A stretch of 64,000 nucleotides of DNA from Vanessa cardui (Eukaryota > Arthropoda > Insecta > Lepidoptera > Nymphalidae), in assembly GCF_905220365.1 (NCBI RefSeq), contig NC_061135.1, positions 2,125,501 through 2,189,500 of the forward strand. The letters run 5' to 3'. Under the pieces are notes generated by a model, which made no database searches, was not told where the DNA came from, and was given only the letters and a program-made list of their open reading frames with translations. Position numbers and translations under genes: made by a program. Shown one piece after another: positions 32,101 through 42,618 of the stretch (the stretch's first letter is position 1; each line of letters opens with the position of its first letter).

Positions 32101-35100
32101 TGGCGTTTGCCTACAAGAGTAACTAACAATTTTATAAACAAACCGCTTGTCGTTCCCGGCTTCACTCGCGTTGGCTGTCATGTATTAGGAAAAAAAGGAT
32201 TTTGGCTCATTTTTTAGAGATTAGACTAATGCAGGATGTTTTCCTTCACCGCCGAGCACGAGATGAATTATAAAGACAAATTAAGCATTAAGATGCTTGC
32301 TTGAGCTAAAACCCGAAATCATCATCAAGGCAGGGCTGCTATAGTTTTAATAAAGCTTTATATAATTAATTATTAATCTTATATAATACTAATTGGCTCT
32401 CACGTCTTCGCTCGCGTTTTAGTGTGGTTGACTGTTATGTGTCAGGCTTAAAAGTAGCCTATGTCCTTCCTTGGAGTCGAAGTTTGCTTCATACCAAATT
32501 TCATTAAATTCGGTTCAGCTGTTTCGTCGTGAAAGAGCGACAAACAAACAGAGTTTAACATAGAGAACTATAACATTTGTAAATAACAACTATAAATATA
32601 TATAATAGATCGTACTTCGACCAGCAGCTGCCCGTAGTTCCTTATAACGGCCACGTCCTCTCGCGACTCGTATTTAGACGATATGGCCACCTGATCGCTG
32701 CCTTTCGACACTATCTGTAAAATTACACCAATGTACAAATATCTTACCGACAGCGCGAAGGTGTGTTATACATTTGAATGTTTGTGTTTTTATTTAAACT
32801 TTTAACGAGTAGATGTCTAGTAATAGGCAAATATATATTTTTCCAATCGCGGGACATTTCCTGAGACATAATGTTACTGTTATCCTTTATTCCTTAGAGC
32901 ACGTATTGCATATTTTTTATTCTCGTTGGAAATGTTGCCCGATATGAAGACAAAAACTCAATTTTTAAATTTCCTCATCTTTGATTAAAAATATTAATTA
33001 CCATTGTTATTGTAAATTAATGTATACTGACCATAGGTAGTATGCACGGCCGGGCCAAGGTCATAGTGAAGGAGCTCATGATGACCGGGTTGAAGTCCAG
33101 GATCTTGGGGTACATGTCCAGCGGAGACAGCGTACCTTAATTATGTTGAGTAACTATTATCACTTGTTACTTTATTGGTATCAATAAATAGAAACCATTT
33201 GCAACAAGAACACAATGTAGTGCGAAAGCTGTTCATAATGGTACTGCCAAGATCTTTATGTTCGCATTCTGTATAGATAAAAATGTATATGGTTTGCTCG
33301 TGTAATCGAAATAGTCACCCGAAGTGATGATGACGGACTGGAACCTCGCGAACACGGGCCTCATCGCTATCGACGAGTCCATGCACCTGAAACGTGACGC
33401 ACGCGTGAGCGGAGTGAGTGAGTGAGTGAGGGAGTGAGCGGGGAGGCGGCGGGCGAGTGAGTGAGGGAGTGAGCGGGGAGGCGGCGCGCGAGTGAGGGAG
33501 TGAGTGAGGGAGTGCGGGGGGGGGGGGGGGGTCGGTACTAACGAGAAGTGCAGCACGGGGTTGGCGAGCGTGTGGCGGTCGTCGTAGGGCTCGACGATGA
33601 TGACGAAGCCGCGCGTGTAGGTGGCGGCCAGCGTGGCCAGGTGCGCCACGAGCGTGAGCGCGCCGAAGGCGGCGGGGTCGGCCACCTGCAGCGTGCGCAG
33701 CAGCGCCGCCAGCCGCGCGGCGCAGAAGCGCAGCGGCTTGCGCTCCAGGCACACGCGCGCCGACAGGTCCTTGAGCAGCCCCGCCGGCGACTCCTGCACC
33801 ACGTGCTGCGTGCGCAGGCGCATCTTCAGGTACTCGATGAAGCGCTTCAGGAAGCCCAGGAAGTGCTCCGCGTTGCGGATGTTGCCCGGGACCACCTCTG
33901 CGGGCGAGAGCGAACGATGTCTCGGGTGCAATCGACGTTAGGAATGAAACGATCGCCTCCTGGCTATTTCTAATCATATACTACTATGTATTTTATTAGT
34001 TTGACAAAAAAAAAGACCCGCTGAGTTTCTTTCGCCGGTTCTTCTCAGGTCAGGGTGTTCCTTTTTCCGAACCGGTGGTAGTGTTTATTTGACAATCAAT
34101 AAGTAAGTGTAATGCTTCTATATTGAATAAAGGAATTTGAGTTTGAGTTGTTTTGTTGACTTTTTTTATTTAACTCGTTTACCACAAACATTAGCGTATA
34201 GATCGCGTCGTGTAAAAAGAACGCTGGAAGAAAGCGGAGGGGATGTGCTTGCGTATAGGTATACTAGAGCAAGGAAGTACTAGGCACATTGTTTATTTTT
34301 GAAGTAGCCTTGCTCGCGCTCTTGGAAATTGAATATTGATAGGCACAACGACAGTAAATATATTAGACTGAATATCATTAATTATAAATAAAAACATGTT
34401 TGATTCAGTGTAGAATATTTAATCAAATTATAAAACATTAAAGCAATGTTGAAACTCCTTCCATTAAGTCATCGGGGGTGCCATGAAAACCTGATGAGGA
34501 CGCGGTGTTGGCGCTAGAGGCGGCCATTTCATTATCATCATTGTCGATGTAGTCAACTGAGCTCTCATCGTCATTTGAGTCAGAATCAGCACCTCTACGC
34601 GAATAATAAATGTTTCTGTCATCATGTCGACCACATGATCGCTTGTACAATAATGGGCCTCTATTTCCTTTACCTTGGTGCATAATTTCCCCCATTCTGT
34701 TGCACCCATTGTTTGAATTTTTTCATTAATCAGGTCAGTCTTCTGTGTAAGGTTTCAACTTATATTTTTGCAGGCAACATATCCTTTTATTTCGGACCAG
34801 GCCATTTCTATAGGATTTAGGTCCGGGTGATATGGGGGTAAACGAGGTACAGAAGGGCCTGCTTCATTTAATATGGCATCAATATTAAACTTCTTAAATT
34901 GCTTTGTACTTTTTTATTAAATTATACAACACCGGTTTTAGCAAGGACTCTTGAAATTCAATTCCTTTTTGACGGAGCCAGCTTTGCATGTCCGATTTCT
35001 TAGTATTGGACGTTGGTGCAGCATCGAGTTATTTGTGGTACGATGTATTGTCGACTACCACGATTGAATTAGGTGGTAAATTCGTGATCAGCTTAGTACG

Positions 35101-38100
35101 GAGCCACCGCTCGTAATTCTCCGAATTCATGTTGTCGTGGTAGTCGCCGCTTTTTCTACCGGTTTTGAACGTGAGCAAAGCGTTCGGCACAAAACCTTCA
35201 CCACCAGCGTGCTCTATGACCAAGCGGCTACCTTTAGATAGAGGTTTTTTAAAGCCTTTGGTAGGACCCACTGTCGAAGAATGGTGAGACGCATGGGAAT
35301 TATGGACATATGTTTCATCAGTGTAAATGATAGTTCTTTCTTCCTCTCTATATTTATTTATGTACCTCAGATATTCAATTATCTGAAATCGAATTTGTGA
35401 CTGCTCAATTAGAATTTTTCTATTGTTTTCTGTTTTTTTTTTTCCACTTAAAACCCAATATTTTTATTATTCGCCTGAGACTTGCTGCAGATCCTTGAAA
35501 ATGTAGGTCATCCTGTAATTTCCTTCGCAACTTCCCTATATAAGTAGGCAGTTCTCTTTCAGTGACGTGGAAATTGTGAATAATTCTTTTGAAGACACCC
35601 TGGTCAAAGCTATCAATGTCTGTAATTAGTTTTTGTTTCATTCTTTTATTTTTGCCTGGAGTTCGGAAGACAGTAAGAAATTCCGAATCTTTTGAACCTT
35701 TTACAATTCGTCTCACAGTAGATTCGGAACATTTTGTTGCTTCTGCGGTGTCTTATACATTGTTTTTAATTATCGACTGCATTATTATCAGCCTCTCTCT
35801 TCATAAAACAATATACGTCATAAGACATTTTTCTCTCTTTTCCCTGTAAAACCATTTCGTAATAAAAAACTTTTGTGCACGATGGTATTTTGGGAACAAA
35901 CGTAACGTGGACACTGCGTGGATAGCAAAAGTCGACTGTCGAACCAATAGCGCACAGGCAAGCGGCACGCAGCGTTGTCAATGTGTCGAGAATTCCCCAA
36001 ATTGCGGGGAATCGCAAGTCGATCGGGGATTGGTGTGGGGATTGTTTACCCGCATTTTAGTTAATACAAAAATTGATATTGTAGTCGATTATTTGGCATA
36101 TTAGTTGACATGGTGACATGACATTCAACATAAAAAAAGTCATCAGTAACCATGACTAATCTGATTTGACGACATTTACCTCGAAAATTTGATTTTATTG
36201 TTAGGAAATGAAAAACAAACATACAATAACATGGTTTTTTTTCCTTTATTTCTGTGTTGGGAATTTGTGGGGAATTGGGACATTTTTTTCCCCAATTTGG
36301 GGAATTTCGCCAAGATTTTTGGGGAATTAGGTGAATAGGCATTGGCAACCCTGACGGCGCGTGAATAGGCCGCCCGCCCGCACCTCATCCCACTAAATAG
36401 ACCGATAAATAGTCTAGTGCGCAGATTTACTACCAGCGTTATCTTTACATGACGCAAGCTATACCTGAGTTATACCACAAGCTTGTTTTATTATATTACT
36501 TGTTAATTCGTTATTAATTTTTATGTTTGAATTAAAGTATTATTTTAATAATACAGTATATTTAAATTTAGTGTCTATGGGCATTACTTTGTGATTGAAT
36601 AACATGCACATAAATAACTGTTTTCAATCAGTACTTTTTGTAACCAAAATTATTTTCAAGTAAAGATGTTAAATTCTATCGACATATTACCTAAATCCGT
36701 ACCTATTTTGGATTCACCAGAAATTTATGAAGCATCAATAAACTTTAATGAGAAATTTTCTAATCTACACTGCGATCTCAGGTACTAATATAAAAATTGT
36801 AAAACATTGATGACTCTGTGCTATAATATTTTTACTCCCAGGGTATATATTATGACTTGAACCCATTTATACTTATAATATTATATTGCATTTGTTTGTT
36901 GTCGTATTATGACAAAAGCATGTTTAGAAGGTATCGTATCAAATATCTGACACCCCCTTCCCCCCAAATAGTAACACTATTTGGGGGGAAGAGGGTGTCG
37001 TAATACTTGAACGACTGACTAGAAATTAGCACGTAGCATTGGAGCTCTAGTGATTAGAACGCTTGCATTTTAACCAATGATTATGGGTTCAAACCCAGGC
37101 AAGCACCGCTGATTCATGTGCTTAATTTGTCTTCATAATTCATCTCGTGCTCAGCGGTGAAGGAAAACATCGTGAGGAAACCATGTGACAAATTTCATAG
37201 AAATTCTGCCACACGTGTATTCCAATCCGCATTGGAACAGCGTGGTGGAATATGTTCCAAACCTTCTCCTCAAAGGGAGAGGAGGCCTTTAGCCCAGCAG
37301 TGGGAATTTACAGGCTGTTGTTGTATGGAAGAATAGGGTATAGTACGACACAACTTAGATGTCGCATCGGCAAAATTCGTAAAACCGATCACATCCGAAT
37401 TAAGTACGCTATACCAAATTATCAATATTTATTTCTCACGCGAATATGATCTTTGCACAAACGTAATAACTTGTAATATCACATGACCTAATATATTCGT
37501 CAAATCGACGCGTCGATTTACATACACTTGTTTTCTCTGACGTGTGAATCTATAGCGACGAATAGCGTCGAATTGCGCGATAGGGAGCTATTTCTATTGG
37601 TTGTGTAAATCGGCAGTAATCGGTTTTATTTTCATTCCATTGCATTTTCCGATGCTACATCTAATTTGTGTCGTACTATATGTGTGCACCGACCGTTGAG
37701 CACCTCGTCGGGCAGGATGGGGTTGGCGAGGATGAGGTCGGTGTCACGCGCGGCGGCGGCGTCCCGCAGCCCCTCTACCATTTGCTCGTACTCCGCCGCC
37801 AGACGGGACGCGTCCTCTTGCTTCAGTCTGGGTTACATTTCAAATAAACATTAGACCACACACATTACCCTGACCCCAATTGAAGTAGCTAAGCACTTGT
37901 GATATAAATAAATATGAGACAACATCACATACATTACTCTGACCCCAATGTAAGCTAAGCACTTGTGATATGCATAATCAGAAGTAACGACGGTACCACA
38001 GACCCAGACCAAACAACATAGAAAACTAATGATTTTTTCTACATCGACTTGATTCACACTACTCGACTATAGAGATCGTCAAAAATACGGCAGTGATTGG

Positions 38101-41100
38101 CCATCTCTGTTCAAAGAACTAAATATTTTTTTAATTCTAAGGGACTTAAATTAAGGTCCTTAGAATTACAGCACATAAAACAGTTCCTTGTCCATTTATG
38201 AAAATAAATAACTTGTATCGCAACTTATTGGACATTCATGTAGCAGAACTTCTTCTTCTCAAAGTCTGTGGACTTTCACATGAGTTTTACTTTACCGCAG
38301 GCCGAAGACTCATTATAGACACCTATTGGTACAGTCAGCATAGTAACCGTCAAGATTTTAATAAACTCATATATTTGTTGTTCATGCTCCATACTTTAGG
38401 CAAAATGGATGTTTTAAATATACAGACTTTGATTGTATGATTATTACAGATCTCTTAAGATATAAACTTAACTGTTACTTTAAATATCATTCCTACTGTA
38501 CTTGTAACAGATCTTTTCCCTCATAAAGTCACCCCTCCACGCTAAATTATTCACGTACAATCGTTGAGTGTTGCCCGTAGTTATTGGCGGACTTACCAAT
38601 AGGCTAAGTAGGCTAGGCGGCAGATTTAGAGGGGCGGTAAATTTAGCCCGAATTTGTTATCTTATAGAAATTAAAAAATAAAAACTTATAATTATATGTA
38701 TGTATACACATTACGGCCGTAATCCGTATACTCGTCACTACATAGTGGGTTGGAAAAATAATCTAGTAACTGACAGAAATATCACTGTAAAAAAATAAGT
38801 AGGGGCGGCAATTTTTTTTTTTTATGGTATTGTTATGTGGACCCATAGACAATGACGCTGTAAGATATATTACCTTACATCGTCAATGCGCCACCAACCT
38901 TGGGAACTAAGATGTTATGTCCCTTGTGCCTGTAGTTACACTGGCTCACTCACCCTTCAAACCGGAACACAACAATACTGAGTACTGTTATTTGGCAGTA
39001 GAATAACTGATGAGTGGGTGGTACCTACCCAGACGGGCTTGCACAAAGCCCTACCACCAAGTATAGCCTACTTTTATTTATTAATAGCCTACTAGTGGCA
39101 GATTTGTAAATCCGTCACTGCCCCAAGGAGAGTCGGATTTAAAGGTGTGGAGTCCCCGGGGCCACAAAGCAGAAAGGGCCCTAGACAAACAGAAGCGTGA
39201 ATACCCTAATAACTATATTATTATGAATTAATTAGTTTTTTTTTTATTTCAATCAGTAAGCTATGAATTGTTTCGTATTTGTATCGGTAACTTTTAAAAT
39301 ATTAAATGGTAACATTATTATAATTTGACTATATCTCAGTATTTGTTAACTTGCTGAAAACTGTGGCCCCCTCTCATGTGGAGGCCCCAGGGCAGTTGCC
39401 CCGGTTGCCCTCCCCTAAATACGGCCCTGGCCCGAAGTAACAATTAGTCTTGTCTTGTCATAGTGTGTGAGATGATTATTACAAAATAAGCGAAAAAACC
39501 ACATACTCAGCCACAGCCTTTTCCAGCGTCTGCAGCGCTTGCGTGCTCTTGTCTATGGTCCGCCGCGTGATCTTCACGCTGAGCGAGTCTATGCACACGT
39601 TGTCTATGTTGTGAGCCTCGTCGAACACCACCACTGCTTCCTTATTCAATTCCTTTGACACTACTTCTGCTATTTTCGGATCTAGGAGGTAGTGGTATGA
39701 ATATACTACAATTTCGGCGTGTATTATCTGTGGAAAATACAAAAAAATGTATGAAATAAATGTTACACGTGGTTACACGTGGTTACACGTGCATCTTAAC
39801 CGATGATTTCGGGTGCAAACCTAGGCATGCACCACTATATATATGTGTTTATAATTCATCTCGTGCTCGGCTGTGGTATAAAACCTGAAACCTGCATGTG
39901 TTCAATTTCAATTAAATTGTTTGGTGGAATGCACATGTGGCAGACATGTGCATTCCACCATGGAAATTTACAGGCAAAATTTACTTTAAGCAAAAATCAA
40001 CTTTGATCAATTTGGCCTATTGGACGGCGTACTATTCGGTAATAGACACATCTCTAATGAATACCTTTAATAATAAATTACAATATACTACAAATATTTA
40101 CATACTACACATTAATTGAGAAAAGTTTATGATAAATACTCACAGCAAATCTGGAAAGGAAATATGGACACCAATTTCTATCTGCCCCATACTGCTTAAG
40201 GTCATCCATTGTGTACACACCGTAGGGCAACATTGACTCCTTGCCTTCTCGGTTGAACCCTTCATAGAACTGACCTGTGGGTTTTATTTACATATACATA
40301 TATTATGTATTATTTTTACTTCAGCCAAAAGTTAGGTTATCTCTTTGTGGTGTGTAGAGAATAAGCTCACAGTGATGGGAATCTCTTGTTAAATTTCATG
40401 GATTTATCATTTTCGGACAAATTAAAAAATTTGCTGTATTCAAATGCAAACTTATAATTTTATTTATGCTGCTAGCATTCTTACCTATATTCCACATGGT
40501 CAAGATTTATACAGTAACTAGTTTTAGTTCATACTTGTATATATTTAAGCATTTAATGCTATTTATTCTTTTGTTAATAAAAATGTTAACAAAGTATAAG
40601 ACTTATATATTTAACAAAGATTTTGTAAATTTTATATACTTACAAATAGGAACAGAGTCATCCCTCTCATGTTTCTCTCGGATATAACTCGCAGTCAGAG
40701 AGTGACATTTACCATCCACCAATTTTCCCTCTCTCTCCCGAGATACCTTTGATTGAAAAAACACTTTGGTAAACATATATATGTCACTGTGAGATTACAA
40801 AGTATGTTAGATTAACTTAGATAGATTACAATATAGCAAAAAATAATGTCTTTAATTGCAATCATATTTCACAGTTCACAGTATTTCGACAGATTACAAT
40901 GTATCTAGTGAGATTGTAATCTAACAAATTTTGTAATCTTACAGTTACATATGTGTAATAAGTAAATAATATTATTTACTACCTAATTAGAATTTCTTTT
41001 CATTTTTTAATTTCTTAATCACAACAAAAATTAATCCTATTATTTATTAACACTTCAAAACTTATTGTATTAAGGTTACCAAGCTCTACAGTACAAAGCT

Positions 41101-42618
41101 AGGCTTTTAAACTAGGCTGGAGATATATTTTTAAGATATACATATGAAATGTCATAAATATGTAAATGGCTAGAGCCAAATGGCAAGTACAAGATATTTT
41201 CAGGTGAAATATTTGATTTTATGCATTTCCTAAAATAAACAATAGTAATCCATTACTGGGAATGCAATTAATCTATTGAATTATATAGTTGAGTTGTTAT
41301 ACTTACATCTGGATGTATGCAGAGATTTTTTCTTGAACTCAAAACAAGACCAGTGATATTGGGTGTCTCTCCTTGACATTTTTCATAGTATTTTATGAGA
41401 TTTTTTAATTCCTCTAAAACTTTTTCAATTTCAGGGACTGTACGAGAGCAATAGATTAGCTTCCTGAAAGCACAAGTTACACATATATTATGATGTTATT
41501 GACATAAACAACACTGTGTAGATAATTGTATTTTTTTTCTAAAAGATTTACTATGATAATATGTAAACATTTAGAAAATGTAACAGATTTACTTCCTAAT
41601 TTTAGGGGTGATATTGAGAATTATTTAACAGAGAAATATTTACTAGCCTGACCCAAGATTTGAAGTTGGTACTATTGTATCTAGGACATTATTATCTAGA
41701 CCAATAGTTATATCATTGAAATAAGTTATTACATATATTAATTCATTTTTGCTAATTGTTTTATTCTTGTGTAAGGAGATGGTTGTTATGTGTTTAATAT
41801 AAAAAAGTACCTGTATTTTACTTTATTTCAAAATGTAATTCTTGGAAAAAAGATGAAAATGAATTATTTTATTATATTGAACTAACCTGACATGATGTGG
41901 ATTGTGTATCATATAAGCAACAATTAGTGATAAAAGTGAGATAGTTTTTCCAGTTCCTGAAGGCATCTCCAGTAATCCATGTCCCTGAAATAAATTTCAA
42001 AACACTACTGTAGTTTAAATTGTAAAGAACTGTCTTTGGTATTCATTGTGATGTACACAATGAAATTTTAAATAATCTATACATATATACAACTATTATA
42101 TATATACAACTATTATATATATACAACTATTATATGAGACAACATCACATACATTACTCTGATCCCAATGTAAGTAGCTGAAGCACTTGTGCTATGGAAA
42201 TCTGAAGTAAATATGCTGCTAAATATTTTAGAAAAATCTACATATTTTTTTATAAAATATTATAGAGTATTATTTTATAATTTAATCTTGTGTAGCATTA
42301 AATGAAATTTATATCACCAGTCTTGTTTGTTTTGTCAATTAAACCCTTTTTGGTTAAGTATTATTTTTTGCTTATGGTTATCTTGTAAATAACCTTAAAA
42401 ATATATTTTCGTTAAAATAATTTAAAATGACATACCTTAGCATCAAGAGTCCTTTTCAATTCCAGCATATATGCATATTGTTCAGGATAAATATAGTCGT
42501 AAGGGAAATAAACAAGTAGCCCGTCAACAGTCAACCTAAAACAAAATTTCATTTACGCTTTATAAATAACATTTAGTAAAGTATATTAAGTCACACCATA
42601 GCGTCATACGCACTTCAT
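29105..42618 (-). CDS. Xpd: TFIIH helicase subunit XPD/ERCC2
   Basis: 5'-3' DNA helicase of TFIIH, for nucleotide-excision repair and, structurally, transcription initiation. Sixteen coding exons: 42618-42614, 42535-42436, 41984-41887, 41463-41307, 40746-40644, 40274-40144, 39727-39500, 37820-37694, 33897-33543, 33386-33319, 33135-33032, 32714-32616, 31745-31658, 31280-31189, 31109-30862 and 29955-29817, then a terminal exon 29242-29105. The phased total is 759 aa, one less than human. Walker A PSGTGKT lies in the third exon; four Fe-S cysteines (NLC, GKC, PIC, NWC); DEAH in VVFDEAHNIDN; ARCH domain across 39500-33543; motif V SVARGKVSEGVDF; motif VI QCVGRVLRG. The first exon contributes only ATGAA. 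The 39500/37820 junction was chosen by phase and length. The intron after QCVGRVLR holds the 117-bp minisatellite. Confidence 0.96.
29431..29722. mobile_element. MITE, inverted ends with ACAGATATG core, copy 1
   Basis: Last Xpd intron. The left end CTAGTAAACAGATATGTCAT and the right end ACATATCTGTTTATTAGAAT are inverse. Inner landmarks GACTAGAAAACGTCC and CCCCGGCGCGGCACACTTTT recur, inverted, at 49192-49478. About 290 bp, non-coding. Confidence 0.75.
29970..30880 (-). repeat. 117-bp minisatellite carrying Xpd exon end and splice donor
   Basis: Seven units of exactly 117 bp (GTAGGGCGG at 30095, 30212, 30329, 30446, 30563, 30680 and 30797), plus a first unit of 121 bp from 29974. On the Xpd strand each unit reads: acceptor-like CCGCCCTACAG, a short spacer, GCCACGCCGCGCAGTGCGTG (the coding end HAAQCVGRVLR), then the donor GTGAGTGACC, then a C-rich tract. 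Units are almost identical; one (around 30480) has a shortened G/T tract. Array units carry GGCCGC where the true exon has GGACGT, both coding Gly-Arg. 117 is a multiple of three, which explains long open frames across the array on both strands. Confidence 0.95.
31755..31905 (+). repeat. Dispersed SINE-like repeat, family 4
   Basis: Xpd intron, starting directly beside the exon acceptor near 31746. Contains AACCTTTATTCAAAATAAAA, CTTATTGATTGTCGATAA, GAGAAGAACCGGCGAAAGAA, ACTCAGCGGG and a T-rich end. An inverted copy lies at 34007-34148. Confidence 0.65.
32135..32575 (+). repeat. Retroelement 3'-end fragments plus partial SINE
   Basis: Xpd intron. It has pieces with TTCCCGGCTTCACTCGCGTT, CTTCGCTCGCGTTTTAGTGT, TCATACCAAATTTCATTAAA and GTCGTGAAAGAGCGACAAAC, a common lepidopteran interspersed element also seen at 46735-47050. 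A fragment of the tRNA-derived SINE (GTTTTCCTTCACCGCCGAGC to about 32335, minus orientation) is embedded in it. Confidence 0.55.
33408..33535 (+). repeat. GAGT/G-rich low-complexity repeat
   Basis: Xpd intron between exons 33897-33543 and 33386-33319. Imperfect GAGTGAGTGAGG and GGGAGGCGG units end in a G run of about 17. It begins and ends a few bases from the two flanking exons, so nearly the whole short intron is repeat. Confidence 0.8.
34007..34148 (-). repeat. Dispersed SINE-like repeat, family 4, inverted copy
   Basis: Inverse of 31755-31905: CGCTGAGTTTCTTTCGCCGG, TTCTTCTCAGGTC, GACAATCAATAAGTAAG. It lies in the large Xpd intron. Confidence 0.6.
34438..35850 (-). pseudogene. Decayed DDE transposase (Tc1/mariner-IS630 type)
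   Basis: Broken transposase inside the large Xpd intron (33898-37693), minus strand. Pieces in several frames appear in order: a start near 35836 (MSYDVYCFMKRE), an HTH-like part near 35716-35420 (RRIVKGSKDSEFLTVFRTPG), a core near 35271-35029 ending VVVDNTSYHK (second Asp region), a stretch with LRQKGIEFQESLLKPVLYNL, then LPPYHPDLNPIEMAWSEIK near 34860-34760 with the final acidic residue, and an acidic tail to 34438. Stops and frameshifts separate the pieces, so it is non-functional. Terminal inverted repeats were not located. Confidence 0.8.
35971..36352. mobile_element. hAT-like MITE, copy 1
   Basis: Ends CAGCGTTGCCAATG and, inverted, CATTGGCAACCCTG, the CAGGGTTGCC type typical of hAT elements. 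The 8 bases outside each end (GCGGCACG and ACGGCGCG) match at six positions, as expected for a decayed 8-bp duplication. Internal repeats of GGGGAATT and CCCCAA. A second copy lies at 54470-54819. Confidence 0.75.
36665..36782 (+). CDS. Possible antisense exon of an unidentified gene
   Basis: Lies within an Xpd intron on the opposite strand. ATG with A at -3, 39 open codons with ordinary protein composition (starting MLNSIDILPKSVPILDS, ending FSNLHCDLR), then AG|GTACTAAT as donor in phase 2. It may join an exon starting near 38136 (see 38136-38440). I do not recognise the family. It could be a true nested gene, a decayed one, or chance. Confidence 0.35.
36951..36999. repeat. Near-perfect 24-bp hairpin
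   Basis: The arms GACACCCCCTTCCCCCCAAA (extended by TAGT) and their inverse are separated by a 3-base loop AAC, with one mismatch. It lies in the large Xpd intron, next to no known repeat. Confidence 0.85.
37035..37326 (+). repeat. tRNA-derived SINE (Metulj/HaSE-like)
   Basis: Xpd intron. It runs from GCTCTAGTGATTAGAACGC through B box GGGTTCAAACCC, CATCGTGAGGAAACC and CCCAGCAGTGGGAATTTACA to a GTTGTTG tail. The 3' end abuts the MITE at 37332. Confidence 0.8.
37332..37681. mobile_element. MITE ending 12 bp from an Xpd splice donor
   Basis: Inverted ends TATAGTACGACACAACTTAG and CTAATTTGTGTCGTACTATA, with GATGTCGCATCGG inward. About 350 bp, non-coding, AT-rich core. A shorter relative lies at 19227-19330. 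Its right end is separated by only about 12 bp from the exon at 37694. Confidence 0.8.
37851..38058 (-). repeat. SINE family 3 body, partly duplicated
   Basis: Inverted relative of 25157-25383, directly upstream of Xpd exon 37820-37694. Contains CATTACTCTGACCCCAATGT, AAGCACTTGTGATA, and twice the ACATTAC-CTGACCCCAA segment, so part of the body is duplicated. It ends in GTACCACAGACCCAGACCAA and the head is missing. Confidence 0.6.
38136..38440 (+). CDS. Possible antisense terminal exon, unidentified, with apparent frameshift
   Basis: Follows 36665-36782. An acceptor near 38135 (TTAAG|GTCC) would continue the upstream frame as SLELQHIKQFLVHL and then stop. One base off, at an A-rich run near 38196, a second open frame continues from MKINNLYRNLLDIHVAEL to a stop at 38440. 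Both frames look protein-like and read as one sequence broken by a 1-base shift. That suggests a recent pseudogene or a sequencing error, but the family is unrecognised and chance is not excluded. Confidence 0.3.
38812..39062 (-). repeat. Dispersed SINE-like repeat, family 2, copy 4
   Basis: Xpd intron. It has lost the GTTGGCGGACGAGCATATG block but keeps ACCTTGGGAACTAAGATG, TACTGTTATTTGGC and ACGGGCTTGCACAAAGCCCT; T-run on the left. Confidence 0.7.
39129..39429. mobile_element. hAT-like MITE, GGCCCCAGGG ends, copy 1
   Basis: The left end AGAGTCGGATTTAAAGGTGT and the right end CCTAAATACGGCCCTGG are inverse, with GGGGCCACAAAGC and GTGGAGGCCCCAGGGCAG inside. About 300 bp with an AT-rich core. 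The second copy is at 63706-63994. Confidence 0.7.
39785..39975 (+). repeat. Decayed tRNA-derived SINE
   Basis: Xpd intron. Recognisable: CATCTTAACCGATGATTTCG, ATAATTCATCTCGTGCTCGG, ACCTGCATGTG and TGGAAATTTACAGGC. Heavily shortened and locally duplicated around GCACATGTGGCAG. Confidence 0.5.
42069..42205 (-). repeat. TATACAACTATTA tandem repeat and SINE family 3 fragment
   Basis: Xpd intron between exons 42535-42436 and 41984-41887. A short AT tandem (TATATATACAACTATTA units) is followed by CATTACTCTGATCCCAATGT and AAGCACTTGTGCTATG, the body end also seen at 25157 and 37851. Confidence 0.55.

Noticed and set aside
37252..37449. Short open frame starting MFQTFSSKGEEA
   Set aside because: Lies in a SINE; the same peptide-like frame recurs in every SINE copy (for example 21677 and 56800).
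40466..40687. 73-codon plus-strand frame and a similar stretch at 52308-52520
   Set aside because: Both contain a shared AT-rich dispersed repeat (TGCTAGCAT...CAA/CACATGGTCAA) in introns of other genes; not a coding family.
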